Assembly: GCA_902624535.1 (NCBI GenBank)
Contig: CACNYF010000003.1
Span: 36,280 to 100,279 of the forward strand
DNA: 64,000 nucleotides
Direction: 5' to 3'
DNA from: an uncultured Pelagibacteraceae bacterium
GTDB taxonomy: Bacteria; Pseudomonadota; Alphaproteobacteria; Pelagibacterales; Pelagibacteraceae
The notes beneath the pieces were generated by a model that saw nothing but the letters and a program-made list of their open reading frames with translations, searched no databases and had not been told where the DNA came from. The first letter of the stretch is position 1, and every line of letters begins with the position of its first letter. A program made the position numbers and the translations under genes. Of the stretch, positions 1 to 8,630 are shown one piece after another.

Positions 1-630
1 ATTATTCCAACATCTATTGCTTCAGTTATGACACATAGTAAATACAAAGCTGTTGATTTTAATATTTTAAAAAATTATGGAACTTTTGTAATTTTTGGAG
101 TTTTGGCAGGCACTTATATGGCCGCTTTAATGAATACACAAAAATTATTACTTTTTTTTTCAATAGCTGTATTTTTTTTTGGAGCTTATCTTTTGCTATT
201 AAGTGAAAATAAAAAAAAAGTTGTAAAAAAATTTGACTTATTACCTAGAATAATATGTGGATTTATTGCAGGATTTATATCTGCCCCCATGGGAATAACT
301 GGTGCAATGATGAATGTTCCTATATTGAGATATTTTGGCTATTCTATTAATCTTGCAATAGGGAGTTCAGCTGCGATAGGGTTTATAATAGCCTTATTTG
401 GATCAATAGGTTTTTTTACATCAGGAATAATATTAGATATTAAAATACCTTACAGTATTGGTTTTATTAATATTCCAGCTTTTCTAATTTTTGTGCCAGT
501 TACCACATTTATGGCTAGGGTAGGCGCCAAAACTGTTCAGAAATTAGATAAACCAAAAACCCAAAGATTATTTGGTATTTTTTTATACGTGGTTGGACTT
601 TTATTTCTTTACAGGTATCTGGAGACTTAA
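1..630 (+). CDS. TauE/SafE family permease, 5' truncated by window edge
   Basis: The reading frame is open from base 1 upstream of the ATG listed at 28 (the residues IIPTSIASV precede it), so this is the C-terminal portion of a longer membrane protein. At least five hydrophobic segments are visible. The glycine-rich stretch PMGITGAMMNVPIL resembles the second conserved repeat of the TauE/SafE (DUF81) family, which exports sulfite, sulfoacetate or related organic anions across the inner membrane. The substrate cannot be told from sequence. The last codons overlap the 5' arm of a possible structured RNA around the stop codon. Confidence 0.8.
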   Translation: MIPTSIASVMTHSKYKAVDFNILKNYGTFVIFGVLAGTYMAALMNTQKLLLFFSIAVFFFGAYLLLLSENKKKVVKKFDLLPRIICGFIAGFISAPMGITGAMMNVPILRYFGYSINLAIGSSAAIGFIIALFGSIGFFTSGIILDIKIPYSIGFINIPAFLIFVPVTTFMARVGAKTVQKLDKPKTQRLFGIFLYVVGLLFLYRYLET

Positions 631-663
631 GACGAGGTGGTTTCAGTCTCCCTCCGCCACCTC
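621..663. other. GC-rich interleaved inverted repeats (possible pseudoknot or terminator)
   Basis: GGAGACT (621-627) is exactly complementary to AGTCTCC (645-651), and GAGGTGG (634-640) is exactly complementary to CCACCTC (657-663). The two pairings interleave, so they form either an H-type pseudoknot or two mutually exclusive hairpins. The element spans the stop codon of the permease gene and lies between convergent genes. It is unusually GC-rich for this genome. There is no run of T after it on the + strand, so a classical intrinsic terminator is not obvious. The stretch ending TCCGCCA also recalls a tRNA-Ser 3' end. Confidence 0.5.
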
Positions 664-716
664 AGTTACATATTAATCGATTCTCTTTAATTTTCTTAAC
701 TCTTTATGGTTGAATT

Positions 717-2171
717 TTAGATTTTTTGATCGTAATCCCCAACTTTACCAGTTTGCTGAAGTAAATTATCAATAAAATCAAAAACTTTCATTTTTCTGCC
801 TTCTGAGGTAGGGCTTTCAGTAACTACAACTAAAGAGGGTTTATTCGAAGATGCTCTTATTAATCCCCAAGACCCATCATTAAAAGAAAATCTTATTCCA
901 TTAACAGTTAATATCTCTGTAATTTCTTGACCATCTACTTTAGTTTTATTTTCTTTAATATTTGTAATTTCTTTAACTAAATTCTCAACTACTTCATATT
1001 TTTCATTATCTCTACAATAAGGAGCCATAGTTGGGCTTTGATAAGTTATTGGTAGTTCAGCAATTACCTCACTCATTTTTTTTTTATTTTTATCAAGTAA
1101 CTTACAGACCTGTATTGCTGAATTTATTCCATCATCATAGCCATACCCTAGAGGTTTATTAAAAAAGAAATGACCACTTTTTTCAAATCCAGCTAAAGCG
1201 TTATCGGTATTTACCTTCCTTTTGATGTGAGAGTGACCAGTTTTCCAATAAATTGTTTGACATTTATTTTCTTTTAATACTTTGTCATTTGAATAAAGTC
1301 CTGTCGATTTTACATCAACAATAAATTTACTATTTTTGTGATCTTTTGAAAGATTTCTAGCAATTAATAGCCCTATTTTATCTGAAAAGATTTCATTACC
1401 TTTGTCATCGATAACCCCAACTCTATCTCCATCTCCATCAAAACCAAATCCTATGTCTGCGTTATTGTTTTTTACAGCTTTTGAAATTGCATGTAACATT
1501 TCTAAATCTTCAGGATTTGGGTTATATTTTGGAAAAGTCCAATCAAGTTCACAATCAAGTTCAATTACTTCGCACCCAATACCTCTTAAAATTTCTGGTG
1601 CAAATATTCCCGCTGTTCCATTGCCACAAGCAACTACTGCTTTAATTTTTTTATTTAATGGGTTTTTTGTTATTAAATCATTTTTATAAATATTCTGAAA
1701 ACCATCAATTTTTTTTACATTACCTTCACCATTAATAAAATTTTGATTTAGAGTAATATCTTTTAATTCTTTCATTTCTTCTGGTGCATGAGTTAATCCT
1801 TTTTTGATGCCCATTTTTACACCTGTCCAACCATTTTCATTATGACTAGCTGTAACCATTGCAATTGCATCTGAGTCTAAATTAAATTGTGCAAAGTAAA
1901 CCATGGGCGATAATGACAATCCTATATCTTCAATATTACATCCAGTAGATATCAAACCTTCTTTTAATTTTTTTTTAATATGTTCGCTGTAAGACCTGTA
2001 ATCTTGGCCTATTATAATTCTAGGATTGTTTTTTTTTGTATGTTTAATTATTTGAGTTCCAAGACCTTTACCAAGTTGAACGATTCCCTCATCATTGATG
2101 TCTTTTTCGTAAACCCATCGTGCGTCATATTCCCGAAAACCGTATGGATCAATTTTTGCTGAATATTCCAT
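717..2171 (-). CDS. Phosphomannomutase/phosphoglucomutase
   Basis: A 484-residue alpha-D-phosphohexomutase of the AlgC/ManB type, interconverting hexose 6-phosphates and 1-phosphates for cell-surface sugar nucleotides. All four family signatures are visible: the phosphoserine loop TASHN (about 107-111, catalytic Ser109), the metal loop DGDGD (245-249), the sugar-binding EKSGH (330-334), and the C-terminal phosphate-binding loop RASSNKP (about 439-445). Length is normal. It stands alone on the minus strand, convergent with the permease and divergent from nrdA. Whether mannose or glucose phosphate is preferred cannot be decided from sequence. Confidence 0.93.
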   Translation of the reverse strand: MEYSAKIDPYGFREYDARWVYEKDINDEGIVQLGKGLGTQIIKHTKKNNPRIIIGQDYRSYSEHIKKKLKEGLISTGCNIEDIGLSLSPMVYFAQFNLDSDAIAMVTASHNENGWTGVKMGIKKGLTHAPEEMKELKDITLNQNFINGEGNVKKIDGFQNIYKNDLITKNPLNKKIKAVVACGNGTAGIFAPEILRGIGCEVIELDCELDWTFPKYNPNPEDLEMLHAISKAVKNNNADIGFGFDGDGDRVGVIDDKGNEIFSDKIGLLIARNLSKDHKNSKFIVDVKSTGLYSNDKVLKENKCQTIYWKTGHSHIKRKVNTDNALAGFEKSGHFFFNKPLGYGYDDGINSAIQVCKLLDKNKKKMSEVIAELPITYQSPTMAPYCRDNEKYEVVENLVKEITNIKENKTKVDGQEITEILTVNGIRFSFNDGSWGLIRASSNKPSLVVVTESPTSEGRKMKVFDFIDNLLQQTGKVGDYDQKI

Positions 2172-2244
2172 GTGGATATATGTACATTTTTTTAAAATTT
2201 TTATTGATAAATATTTCCTAAGTTCTATAAATGTTCTATTGATT

Positions 2245-2260
2245 TACTATTTATATAGTA
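2245..2260. promoter_or_regulatory. 16-bp near-palindrome upstream of nrdA
   Basis: TACTAT-TTAT-ATAGTA is an inverted repeat with two central mismatches, 65 bp upstream of the nrdA start. It lies between TTGATT (2239-2244) and TATATG (2259-2264), which could be weak -35 and -10 boxes (14-bp spacing, shorter than ideal). It is in the right place for an NrdR-like operator, but its spacing does not match the usual NrdR box, so the regulator is unassigned. Confidence 0.3.
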
Positions 2261-2283
2261 TATGAAGTAAATCTACACACAAC

Positions 2284-2307
2284 ATCTAGTAATTTGCTAG
2301 ATTTTTT
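2284..2307 (+). terminator. Hairpin plus T-tract in the nrdA leader (possible attenuator)
   Basis: ATCTAG (2284-2289) pairs with CTAGAT (2297-2302); two further pairs (one G-U) extend the stem to 8 bp around a 3-nt loop. It is followed directly by TTTTTT. This has the form of an intrinsic terminator, but it sits only 18 nt upstream of the nrdA ATG, with the GGGAG ribosome-binding site just after it. It could attenuate nrdAB, or end minus-strand or upstream transcripts. The stem is AT-rich, so stability is modest. Confidence 0.4.
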
Positions 2308-2325
2308 GATAAAAAAGGGAGTTTA

Positions 2326-4263
2326 ATGAACAAAATATTGTCTCAGGCAATCAGGAAAGCTGTCTCTGATTATAAACCAGCGGAAAAAATCAGCAACAAT
2401 GACAAAAGACCAGACTTATTTTCACTAAATAACAACACAGAGTTGTTTCAAAATTCAAAAGGGATAACTATAAAAATTGATAGATCTAGAGATAACAATT
2501 TAACAGATTTTGGAAGAGCAACATTAAGCGATAGATATCTTGGGGAAAACGAGTCTTTCCAAGATTTATTTGCAAGAGTTGCAAGTCATTATGCAGATGA
2601 CAACTTACACGCGCAAAGACTTTACAACTACATAAGTAACTTATGGTTCATGCCAGCAACACCGGTTTTATCAAATGGTGGAACTAAAAGAGGTTTACCG
2701 ATTTCTTGTTTCTTAAATGAAGCAGGGGATAGCTTAACTGGGATATTAGATCTTTGGAGCGAAAATGTTTGGTTAGCTGCTAAAGGTGGTGGTATTGGAA
2801 GTTACTGGGGTAATCTAAGATCTATTGGAGAAAAAATTGGTAGAGTTGGAAAAACTTCAGGAATAATTCCTTTTATTAAAGTTATGGACTCTTTGACAAT
2901 GGCAATTAGTCAAGGCTCTTTAAGAAGAGGATCAGCGGCATGTTATCTCCCAATTGATCATCCAGAAATAGAAGAATTTATTGAAATGAGAAGACCAACA
3001 GGTGGTGATCCAAATAGAAGATCATTAAATTTGCACCACGGTGTTTTAGTTTCAGATGCATTTATGAGAGCTGTTGAGCTAGATGAACAATGGGCATTAA
3101 AAAGTCCAAAAGATCAATCAGTTCAAGCAACTGTTTCAGCAAGAAATTTATGGATAAGATTATTAACTGCTAGAATTGAAACTGGAGAACCTTATATTGT
3201 TTTCATTGATACTGTTAATAGAATGATACCCCAACATCACAAGCTCGCTGGTTTAACTGTTAAGACATCTAACTTGTGCAGTGAAATAACTTTACCAACA
3301 GGAATTGACAAAGAGGGTAGAGATCGAACAGCAGTATGTTGTTTGTCATCTTTAAATTTAGAAACTTATGATGAATGGAAAGATGATGAAAATTTTGTTC
3401 CTGATGTAATGAGATTTTTAGACAATGTATTAACTGACTTTACTGAAAAAGCACCAGAGTCATTTAGCGATGCAGTTTATTCAGCATTGAAAGAAAGAAG
3501 TGTTGGTCTGGGTGTCATGGGACTTCATTCATTCTTTCAACAAAAAATGATTCCTTTTGAGTCTGTGATGAGTAAAGTTTGGAATAAAAAAATATTTGAA
3601 AGCATCCAAAAACAGGTTGACCAAGCTTCAAAAGATTTGGCCGATGAAAGAGGAGCATGTCCAGATGCAGCTGATTATGGTATTAATGAAAGATTTTCAA
3701 ATAAGACAGCTATAGCTCCTACTGCTTCAATTTCAATTATTTGTGGTGGAACTTCCCCAGGAGTTGAACCAATTGCAGCAAATAGCTACACTCACAAAAC
3801 TTTGTCAGGATCTTTTAATGTTAGAAACAAATATCTATCTAAGCTTTTAGAAAAACATGGAAAGAATGATGATGAAACTTGGTCAAGTATTACTACTAAT
3901 CAAGGTTCAGTTTCTCATCTTGATTTTTTAACACAACAAGAAAAAGATGTATTTAAAACAGCTTTCGAGTTAGATCAAAGATGGATAGTTGATCTAGGTG
4001 CTGATAGAACACCTCACATTTCACAAGCACAATCGATAAATATATTTATACCTGCAGATATTCACAAAAGAGACCTGCACCAAATTCATTTCCAAGCATG
4101 GAAAAAAGGTTTGAAAAGTCTTTATTACTGCAGATCTAAATCAATACAAAGAGCGGAAAATGTAAACGACGCAAGATCTACAGATGTAACTGCTAATGTT
4201 TACAAATCTAAAAAACAAGAAAATCAACAACCAGAATACGAGGAGTGTTTATCATGTCAGTAG
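2326..4263 (+). CDS. nrdA: Class I ribonucleotide reductase, alpha subunit
   Basis: The catalytic subunit that reduces ribonucleoside diphosphates for DNA synthesis. Visible residues: the redox cysteine in PISC (Cys128), the active-site triad NLCSE (Asn316, Cys318, Glu320), its cysteine partner in AVCC (Cys338 or 339), and the C-terminal shuttle pair CLSC (641-644). At 645 residues it is about 100 shorter than the E. coli enzyme, and the N-terminus starts without a recognisable ATP-cone, so overall-activity feedback by dATP is probably absent here. GGGAG precedes the ATG. Its 3' end overlaps the nrdB start by 10 nt. Confidence 0.96.
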   Translation: MNKILSQAIRKAVSDYKPAEKISNNDKRPDLFSLNNNTELFQNSKGITIKIDRSRDNNLTDFGRATLSDRYLGENESFQDLFARVASHYADDNLHAQRLYNYISNLWFMPATPVLSNGGTKRGLPISCFLNEAGDSLTGILDLWSENVWLAAKGGGIGSYWGNLRSIGEKIGRVGKTSGIIPFIKVMDSLTMAISQGSLRRGSAACYLPIDHPEIEEFIEMRRPTGGDPNRRSLNLHHGVLVSDAFMRAVELDEQWALKSPKDQSVQATVSARNLWIRLLTARIETGEPYIVFIDTVNRMIPQHHKLAGLTVKTSNLCSEITLPTGIDKEGRDRTAVCCLSSLNLETYDEWKDDENFVPDVMRFLDNVLTDFTEKAPESFSDAVYSALKERSVGLGVMGLHSFFQQKMIPFESVMSKVWNKKIFESIQKQVDQASKDLADERGACPDAADYGINERFSNKTAIAPTASISIICGGTSPGVEPIAANSYTHKTLSGSFNVRNKYLSKLLEKHGKNDDETWSSITTNQGSVSHLDFLTQQEKDVFKTAFELDQRWIVDLGADRTPHISQAQSINIFIPADIHKRDLHQIHFQAWKKGLKSLYYCRSKSIQRAENVNDARSTDVTANVYKSKKQENQQPEYEECLSCQ

Positions 4264-5267
4264 AAAATCTAAAAGAAACAAAACAAAAAGTTATTGAACC
4301 AAAAAAAATGGGTTTATTAGTAGAGAATCCAGTGTACAAACCTTTCAGATATCCATGGTGCTATGATGCATGGTTAACTCAACAAAGAATTCACTGGTTA
4401 CCAGAAGAGGTACCACTCGGTGATGATGTTAGAGACTGGCAAAAAAATTTATCTGAGTCAGAAAAAAATTTATTAACTCAAATCTTTAGGTTTTTCACCC
4501 AAGCAGATGTAGAAGTTAATAACTGTTATTTAAGACATTACACTTCAGTATTTAAACCAACCGAAGTTTTGATGATGATGACAGCATTTGCATCTATGGA
4601 AACAGTTCACGTAGCAGCTTACTCTCATTTATTAGATACCATCGGCATGCCAGAGTCAGAATATTCTGCGTTCATGAAGTATAAAGAGATGAAAGATAAA
4701 TATGATTACATGCAAAATTTTAATGTAAATTCAAAAGAAGATATTGCAAAAACTGTAGCAGTATTTAGTGCATTTACTGAAGGCCTTCAGCTGTTTGCAA
4801 GTTTTGCAATTTTATTAAACTTTCCAAGACATAACAAATTAAAAGGAATGGGTCAGATAGTTACTTGGTCGGTAAGAGATGAAACTCTTCATTGTAATTC
4901 TATGATAAGAATTTTTAAAGAATTCATTAAAGAAAACCCAGAAATATGGACACCTCAACTTAAAAAAGAGCTTTACGAAGCTTGCAGAACAATCATAGAG
5001 CATGAAGATGCTTTTATAGATTTAGCTTTTGAAATGGGTCCAATGCAAGGTTTAACTGCACAAGAAGTTAAGGATTATATAAGATTTATTGGAAATAGAA
5101 GGTTAACGCAGTTAGGTCTTGAGCCGATATATGACATCCAAAAAAATCCATTGGGATGGTTAGATACAATGTTAAATGCAGTAGAACATATGAACTTTTT
5201 TGAAGGAAGGGCTACTGAATATTCAAAAGCATCTACACAAGGTAGCTGGATAGACGCATTTAGTTAA
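4254..5267 (+). CDS. nrdB: Class I ribonucleotide reductase, beta subunit
   Basis: The diiron/tyrosyl-radical subunit paired with NrdA. From the ATG at 4254 the metal ligands align with the E. coli pattern: Asp85, Glu116, His119, Glu176, Glu210, His213, with the radical tyrosine at 123 in ETVHVAAY. I prefer this ATG to the GTG at 4245 in the ORF track because GAGGAG (4240-4245) sits at ideal spacing before it. No N-terminal ATP-cone is fused to it. The overlap with nrdA points to translational coupling. Confidence 0.96.
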   Translation: MSVENLKETKQKVIEPKKMGLLVENPVYKPFRYPWCYDAWLTQQRIHWLPEEVPLGDDVRDWQKNLSESEKNLLTQIFRFFTQADVEVNNCYLRHYTSVFKPTEVLMMMTAFASMETVHVAAYSHLLDTIGMPESEYSAFMKYKEMKDKYDYMQNFNVNSKEDIAKTVAVFSAFTEGLQLFASFAILLNFPRHNKLKGMGQIVTWSVRDETLHCNSMIRIFKEFIKENPEIWTPQLKKELYEACRTIIEHEDAFIDLAFEMGPMQGLTAQEVKDYIRFIGNRRLTQLGLEPIYDIQKNPLGWLDTMLNAVEHMNFFEGRATEYSKASTQGSWIDAFS

Positions 5268-5300
5268 TCAAAAACACATGTGCGGAAGAAAGATAGTTGA

Positions 5301-5870
5301 ATGGGCACAAGTGACGACTTCTATTTAAAAAGAAGATCTGTTTTAGTAAGAAAGATGTCTAATAAAGACATCCCCAAGGCCGATTTAGATAAAATTTTAG
5401 CAGCAGGGATAAGGGTACCAGATCATGGTGCCCTCAACCCTTGGAAAATAAAAGTAATAGTTGGTGAAAAGTTAAAAACATTAGATGAAGAAATTATTCT
5501 TAATGAATATAAAAGACAAAATCCAGAGGCAGATCAATCACAATTAGATATAGAGTCTAAAAGACTTCAAAGAGCAGGGGCTGTTTTAGCAGTAATATCT
5601 TCACCTGTAGAACATCCAAAAATACCAGACTGGGAAATGAGATTATCTTCAGGAGCTGTTTGCATGAACCTACTATCTTGCGCACAGTCAATGGGATATG
5701 CAGCTCAATGGCTTACTGAATGGTATGCTTATAACGAAAAAATGCTCCAATATTTAGGTGGAGATCTAAATAAAGACCGTATAGCAGGGTTTATCTACTT
5801 AGGTCATAAAACAGAGGAACCAAACGAAAGAAGAAGACCAGATCCTCAGAAAGTTATATCTTATTTATAA
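5301..5870 (+). CDS. Nitroreductase family flavoprotein
   Basis: A 189-residue protein of the nitroreductase/FMN oxidoreductase superfamily. The N-terminal RRSVL and the segment RVPDHGALNPWKI match the FMN-binding start of YdjA-like members. The C-terminal part AAQWLTEWYAY and AGFIYLGH matches the rest of the fold. These enzymes use NAD(P)H to reduce nitro compounds or quinones; the native substrate is not predictable. It follows nrdB by 33 nt and is 2 nt from the next gene, so co-transcription with nrdAB is likely. Confidence 0.85.
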   Translation: MGTSDDFYLKRRSVLVRKMSNKDIPKADLDKILAAGIRVPDHGALNPWKIKVIVGEKLKTLDEEIILNEYKRQNPEADQSQLDIESKRLQRAGAVLAVISSPVEHPKIPDWEMRLSSGAVCMNLLSCAQSMGYAAQWLTEWYAYNEKMLQYLGGDLNKDRIAGFIYLGHKTEEPNERRRPDPQKVISYL

Positions 5871-5872
5871 AT

Positions 5873-6175
5873 ATGTTTATAGCAATGAACAGATTCAAAA
5901 TTATTCCTGGAAAGGAAAACGAATTCGAAAAAGTTTGGAGAGAGCGAGATACTCATCTCAGTAAGGTACCTGGTTTTAAAGAATTTCATTTAGTTAAAGG
6001 AGAAAAAACTGATGAATTTTCCTTATACGCTTCACATAGTATTTGGAATTCAAAAGCTGATTTTATTAACTGGACTAAATCTGAAGCATTTAAGTTAGCT
6101 CATAAAAATGCAGGTCAACACAAAGATCTATATTTGGGGGCACCAAATTTTGAAGGTTTTGAAGTAGTTTTATAA
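5873..6175 (+). CDS. IsdG-like (ABM domain) heme monooxygenase candidate
   Basis: A 100-residue single-domain antibiotic-biosynthesis-monooxygenase protein. From the ATG at 5873, Asn6, Trp67 and His77 fall where the catalytic triad of IsdG/IsdI heme-degrading enzymes lies, which is why I keep this start rather than the ATG at 5885. In that family the protein opens heme and frees iron. The WRERDTHLSKVPGF and EAFKLAH segments also fit. The stop overlaps the convergent gene by 6 nt. Heme activity is inferred from residue positions, not shown; other ABM proteins do different chemistry. Confidence 0.75.
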   Translation: MFIAMNRFKIIPGKENEFEKVWRERDTHLSKVPGFKEFHLVKGEKTDEFSLYASHSIWNSKADFINWTKSEAFKLAHKNAGQHKDLYLGAPNFEGFEVVL

Positions 6176-6778
6176 ACTCTTTGCTAATTTTCTAACCCTT
6201 TGCATATGTTTATCAAAAACTTTTTTTTCCATATTAGGTAATACTGAATAAAATCTAATATATTTAGTTTTTAAACCACCTAATTTGAAAACGATTTTCT
6301 TTATTCTTCTAAAAGGAATATTATCAAATATAGAGAAGCTTTGATAACTTATCATTGGCCCTCCATATGTAATAGATACAATTCCAAGCTTACCCTTCAT
6401 GGCACCTGGTACAGGATAACCATAATTTTTAAAATACTTATTCCCTGGAATTAAAGATCTATAAGAAAAGAACCATTTTGGATGCAATACCCAATCAACC
6501 CAATTTTCTAAAATTGCATTTAACCTTAAATTATGACAACTACCAATTAACATCATAACGTCACATTCTTCTAATCTTTTTCTATAATCTAAAACTAGTT
6601 TAGGTGGGGGGTTTACATTTTGATTATAAAAAGGAAGTTGTTCTTTTTCTTCAAAAAGGTTAAGTAAATCAATAGTGTGGCCTAGTTTTTTTGCTTCTTC
6701 TATAAATGTATCTCTAATTGCAGCATTGAATGAATTGTTAGTGTTATGATGGCCGTAAGCAATAAATATTTTTTTCAT
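6170..6778 (-). CDS. Flavodoxin-fold NAD(P)H oxidoreductase
   Basis: A 202-residue protein similar to the NAD(P)H dehydrogenase (quinone)/KefF-MdaB family. It has an N-terminal beta-strand KKIFIAYGHH leading into a flavin phosphate loop, a central VMMLIGSCHNL strand, the LENWVDWVLHP segment typical of this family, and GKLGIVSITYGGP. It likely transfers two electrons to quinones or disulfides. It lies 15 nt downstream of the alternative oxidase gene, so both may be translated from one mRNA and both act around the quinone pool. Exact substrate unknown. Confidence 0.75.
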   Translation of the reverse strand: MKKIFIAYGHHNTNNSFNAAIRDTFIEEAKKLGHTIDLLNLFEEKEQLPFYNQNVNPPPKLVLDYRKRLEECDVMMLIGSCHNLRLNAILENWVDWVLHPKWFFSYRSLIPGNKYFKNYGYPVPGAMKGKLGIVSITYGGPMISYQSFSIFDNIPFRRIKKIVFKLGGLKTKYIRFYSVLPNMEKKVFDKHMQRVRKLAKSL

Positions 6779-6793
6779 ATAGACAGATATGTC

Positions 6794-7456
6794 TTAAATT
6801 TTTTCTTTTTCTTTTTCATCCTCCTCTTCAAAAACTTTTTTATTTTTTTTAGCATTTAAAATATCTGCAAAACTATGGTTAACATCTCTATGTCCAGCCT
6901 CATCATCTCTAATAACTTTTACAACTTCTTTCAATCTAGAATTTAATGGAAGATTCCAATAATTTATTGCTATTTCTGGCGCTTTAATATTTTCAATTTT
7001 TCCCGCCTCTATTTCATTTAAATATTCTGTATAACTAATTACTGCTTCTTCTTCAAAATACCCAACAATTCTATGAGCAGTTTTTTGTGAAATTAAATAT
7101 ATAAATAGATACATCAAAATAAATATGAATTGTGCGATCATTATAATAAATCTTTCAATTAATGTAGGTTGAGCAATTTTGATAAAAGTCATTAAATGCA
7201 TTCTTTCATTTGCGGCTTCATCAAGAAGAATTTTAATCCAACCTTTGTCATCTTGCATTTTTCTTAAAGATTTTAAATGTAACAACATTCCTGCTACCAT
7301 GCCTGGTACCGCAGCAACAGTTTCTAAAACTACAGCTCTATGCCCATATTTTTTTTTAAAAAAGGTATCAGCTAAGAATCTTAAAAATTTTGTAAAAGCA
7401 AAAGCAATCTTATCACTTAAATCTTGGGGTTTATGATGCCTGTTTAAATTTTCCAT
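6794..7456 (-). CDS. Alternative oxidase (cyanide-insensitive quinol oxidase)
   Basis: A 220-residue diiron membrane-associated quinol oxidase that passes electrons from ubiquinol to oxygen without pumping protons. All four helices carrying iron ligands are visible: LET (Glu45), NERMH (Glu84, His87), EEEA (about 135-138), and DDEAGHRDVNH (Glu186, His189). A hydrophobic hairpin around 100-123 matches the membrane-association region. The N-terminus is short, as in bacterial members. The gene begins 49 nt after prpC in the same direction, so reductant from the methylcitrate pathway and AOX could be co-expressed. Family assignment is firm; the physiological role is inferred. Confidence 0.93.
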   Translation of the reverse strand: MENLNRHHKPQDLSDKIAFAFTKFLRFLADTFFKKKYGHRAVVLETVAAVPGMVAGMLLHLKSLRKMQDDKGWIKILLDEAANERMHLMTFIKIAQPTLIERFIIMIAQFIFILMYLFIYLISQKTAHRIVGYFEEEAVISYTEYLNEIEAGKIENIKAPEIAINYWNLPLNSRLKEVVKVIRDDEAGHRDVNHSFADILNAKKNKKVFEEEDEKEKEKI

Positions 7457-7505
7457 ACATTATATATGGCAATAATTAAATATTTTTAAATGGGTAAAAT
7501 TAGAC

Positions 7506-8630
7506 CTATCTTTGGTTTAAAAGCATTACTTTTCTATATTTACTGCCTTTATATTTGGCGAGTGGTCTAATTAATTTATTTGATGCATGTTGTTCCATTA
7601 TGTGTGCTGACCATCCGGTAATTCTAGAAATTACAAATATTGGTGTAAAGAAATCAGTATCAAATCCCATAAGATGATAAGTAGGTCCAGTTGGGTAATC
7701 TACGTTTGGATGAATATTTTTTCTACTAATCATTACTTTTTCAACAATATCGTAAATCTTTAAAAATTTTTTATCTTTTTTAATTTTTGCAACTTTTTTA
7801 AAGTACTCTTTCATGGTTGGAACTCTAGAGTCTCCACTTTTATAGACTCTGTGCCCAAAACCCATCACAACCTCTTTTTTCTTTAATGCGTTATTGATCC
7901 ACTTTAATGCATTCTCAGGTTTTTTGATTTTATTCATCATATGCATTACTTCTTCATTAGCTCCACCATGTAATGGTCCTTTTAAACTAGCTATGGCACC
8001 TGTTATAGCGCCATGAATATCAGATAAACTACTTGTTATAGTTCTAGCTGTAAAAGTTGAAACATTAAAACTATGTTCTGCATATAAAATTAAAGATACA
8101 TCAAATGCTTTTACAATTTCTTTTTGTGGAACCTTTCCAAAACACATATAGAAAAAGTTTTCTGCAAAAGTTAGTTCTTTTTTTGGTTTAATAATCTTTT
8201 TACCTTTTCGAATTCTGTAAAATGCTGCTAAAGCAGTTGGGGTTTTAGCTAAAATTCTCAAAGCTTTTCTAGTATTTGCTTCTTGAGAATTATCTGTAGT
8301 TTCTTTATCTTCTAATCCCATAACACTCACTGCCGTTCTAGCAACATCCATAGGATGAGATTTTTTTGGCATGTGTTTAATTATTTCGTAGAGATTTTTT
8401 GATAAATCTCTATGTCCTCGCTCAATTTTTTCAAATTGTCTTAGTTCAATACTATTTGGTAAATCGCCTTTTAAAATAAGATATGCAGCTTCTTCAAATC
8501 TACAAAATTCACATAGGTCTTGAACAGCATAACCTCTATAAGTTAATGAGTTAATTTCAGGCATAACTTTAGAAACTTCTGTTTCATCAACAACAATTCC
8601 TAATAAACCTTTTTTTACTTCTTCACTCAT
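7506..8630 (-). CDS. prpC: 2-methylcitrate synthase
   Basis: A 374-residue citrate-synthase superfamily enzyme. Catalytic residues are visible: His221 in GPLHGGAN, His260 in GFGHRVYKSGDSR, and probably Asp311 in HPNVDYPTG. Its place directly after prpD and prpB indicates that it condenses propionyl-CoA with oxaloacetate to 2-methylcitrate. A role as the main citrate synthase cannot be excluded from sequence alone. The ATG overlaps the stop of prpB (TAATG). Confidence 0.88.
   Translation of the reverse strand: MSEEVKKGLLGIVVDETEVSKVMPEINSLTYRGYAVQDLCEFCRFEEAAYLILKGDLPNSIELRQFEKIERGHRDLSKNLYEIIKHMPKKSHPMDVARTAVSVMGLEDKETTDNSQEANTRKALRILAKTPTALAAFYRIRKGKKIIKPKKELTFAENFFYMCFGKVPQKEIVKAFDVSLILYAEHSFNVSTFTARTITSSLSDIHGAITGAIASLKGPLHGGANEEVMHMMNKIKKPENALKWINNALKKKEVVMGFGHRVYKSGDSRVPTMKEYFKKVAKIKKDKKFLKIYDIVEKVMISRKNIHPNVDYPTGPTYHLMGFDTDFFTPIFVISRITGWSAHIMEQHASNKLIRPLAKYKGSKYRKVMLLNQR

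Noticed and set aside
1402-1689. Antisense ORFs within the phosphohexomutase and other core genes (e.g. 1402, 10778, 22209, 43592, 46610)
   Set aside because: All lie opposite well-conserved genes and show no family motifs or start signals.
2245-2260. Near-palindrome upstream of nrdA as a true NrdR box
   Set aside because: The spacing between the conserved C and G is 2 bp longer than in the usual 16-bp NrdR box, and no second box at ~31 bp is seen; kept only as a low-confidence operator.
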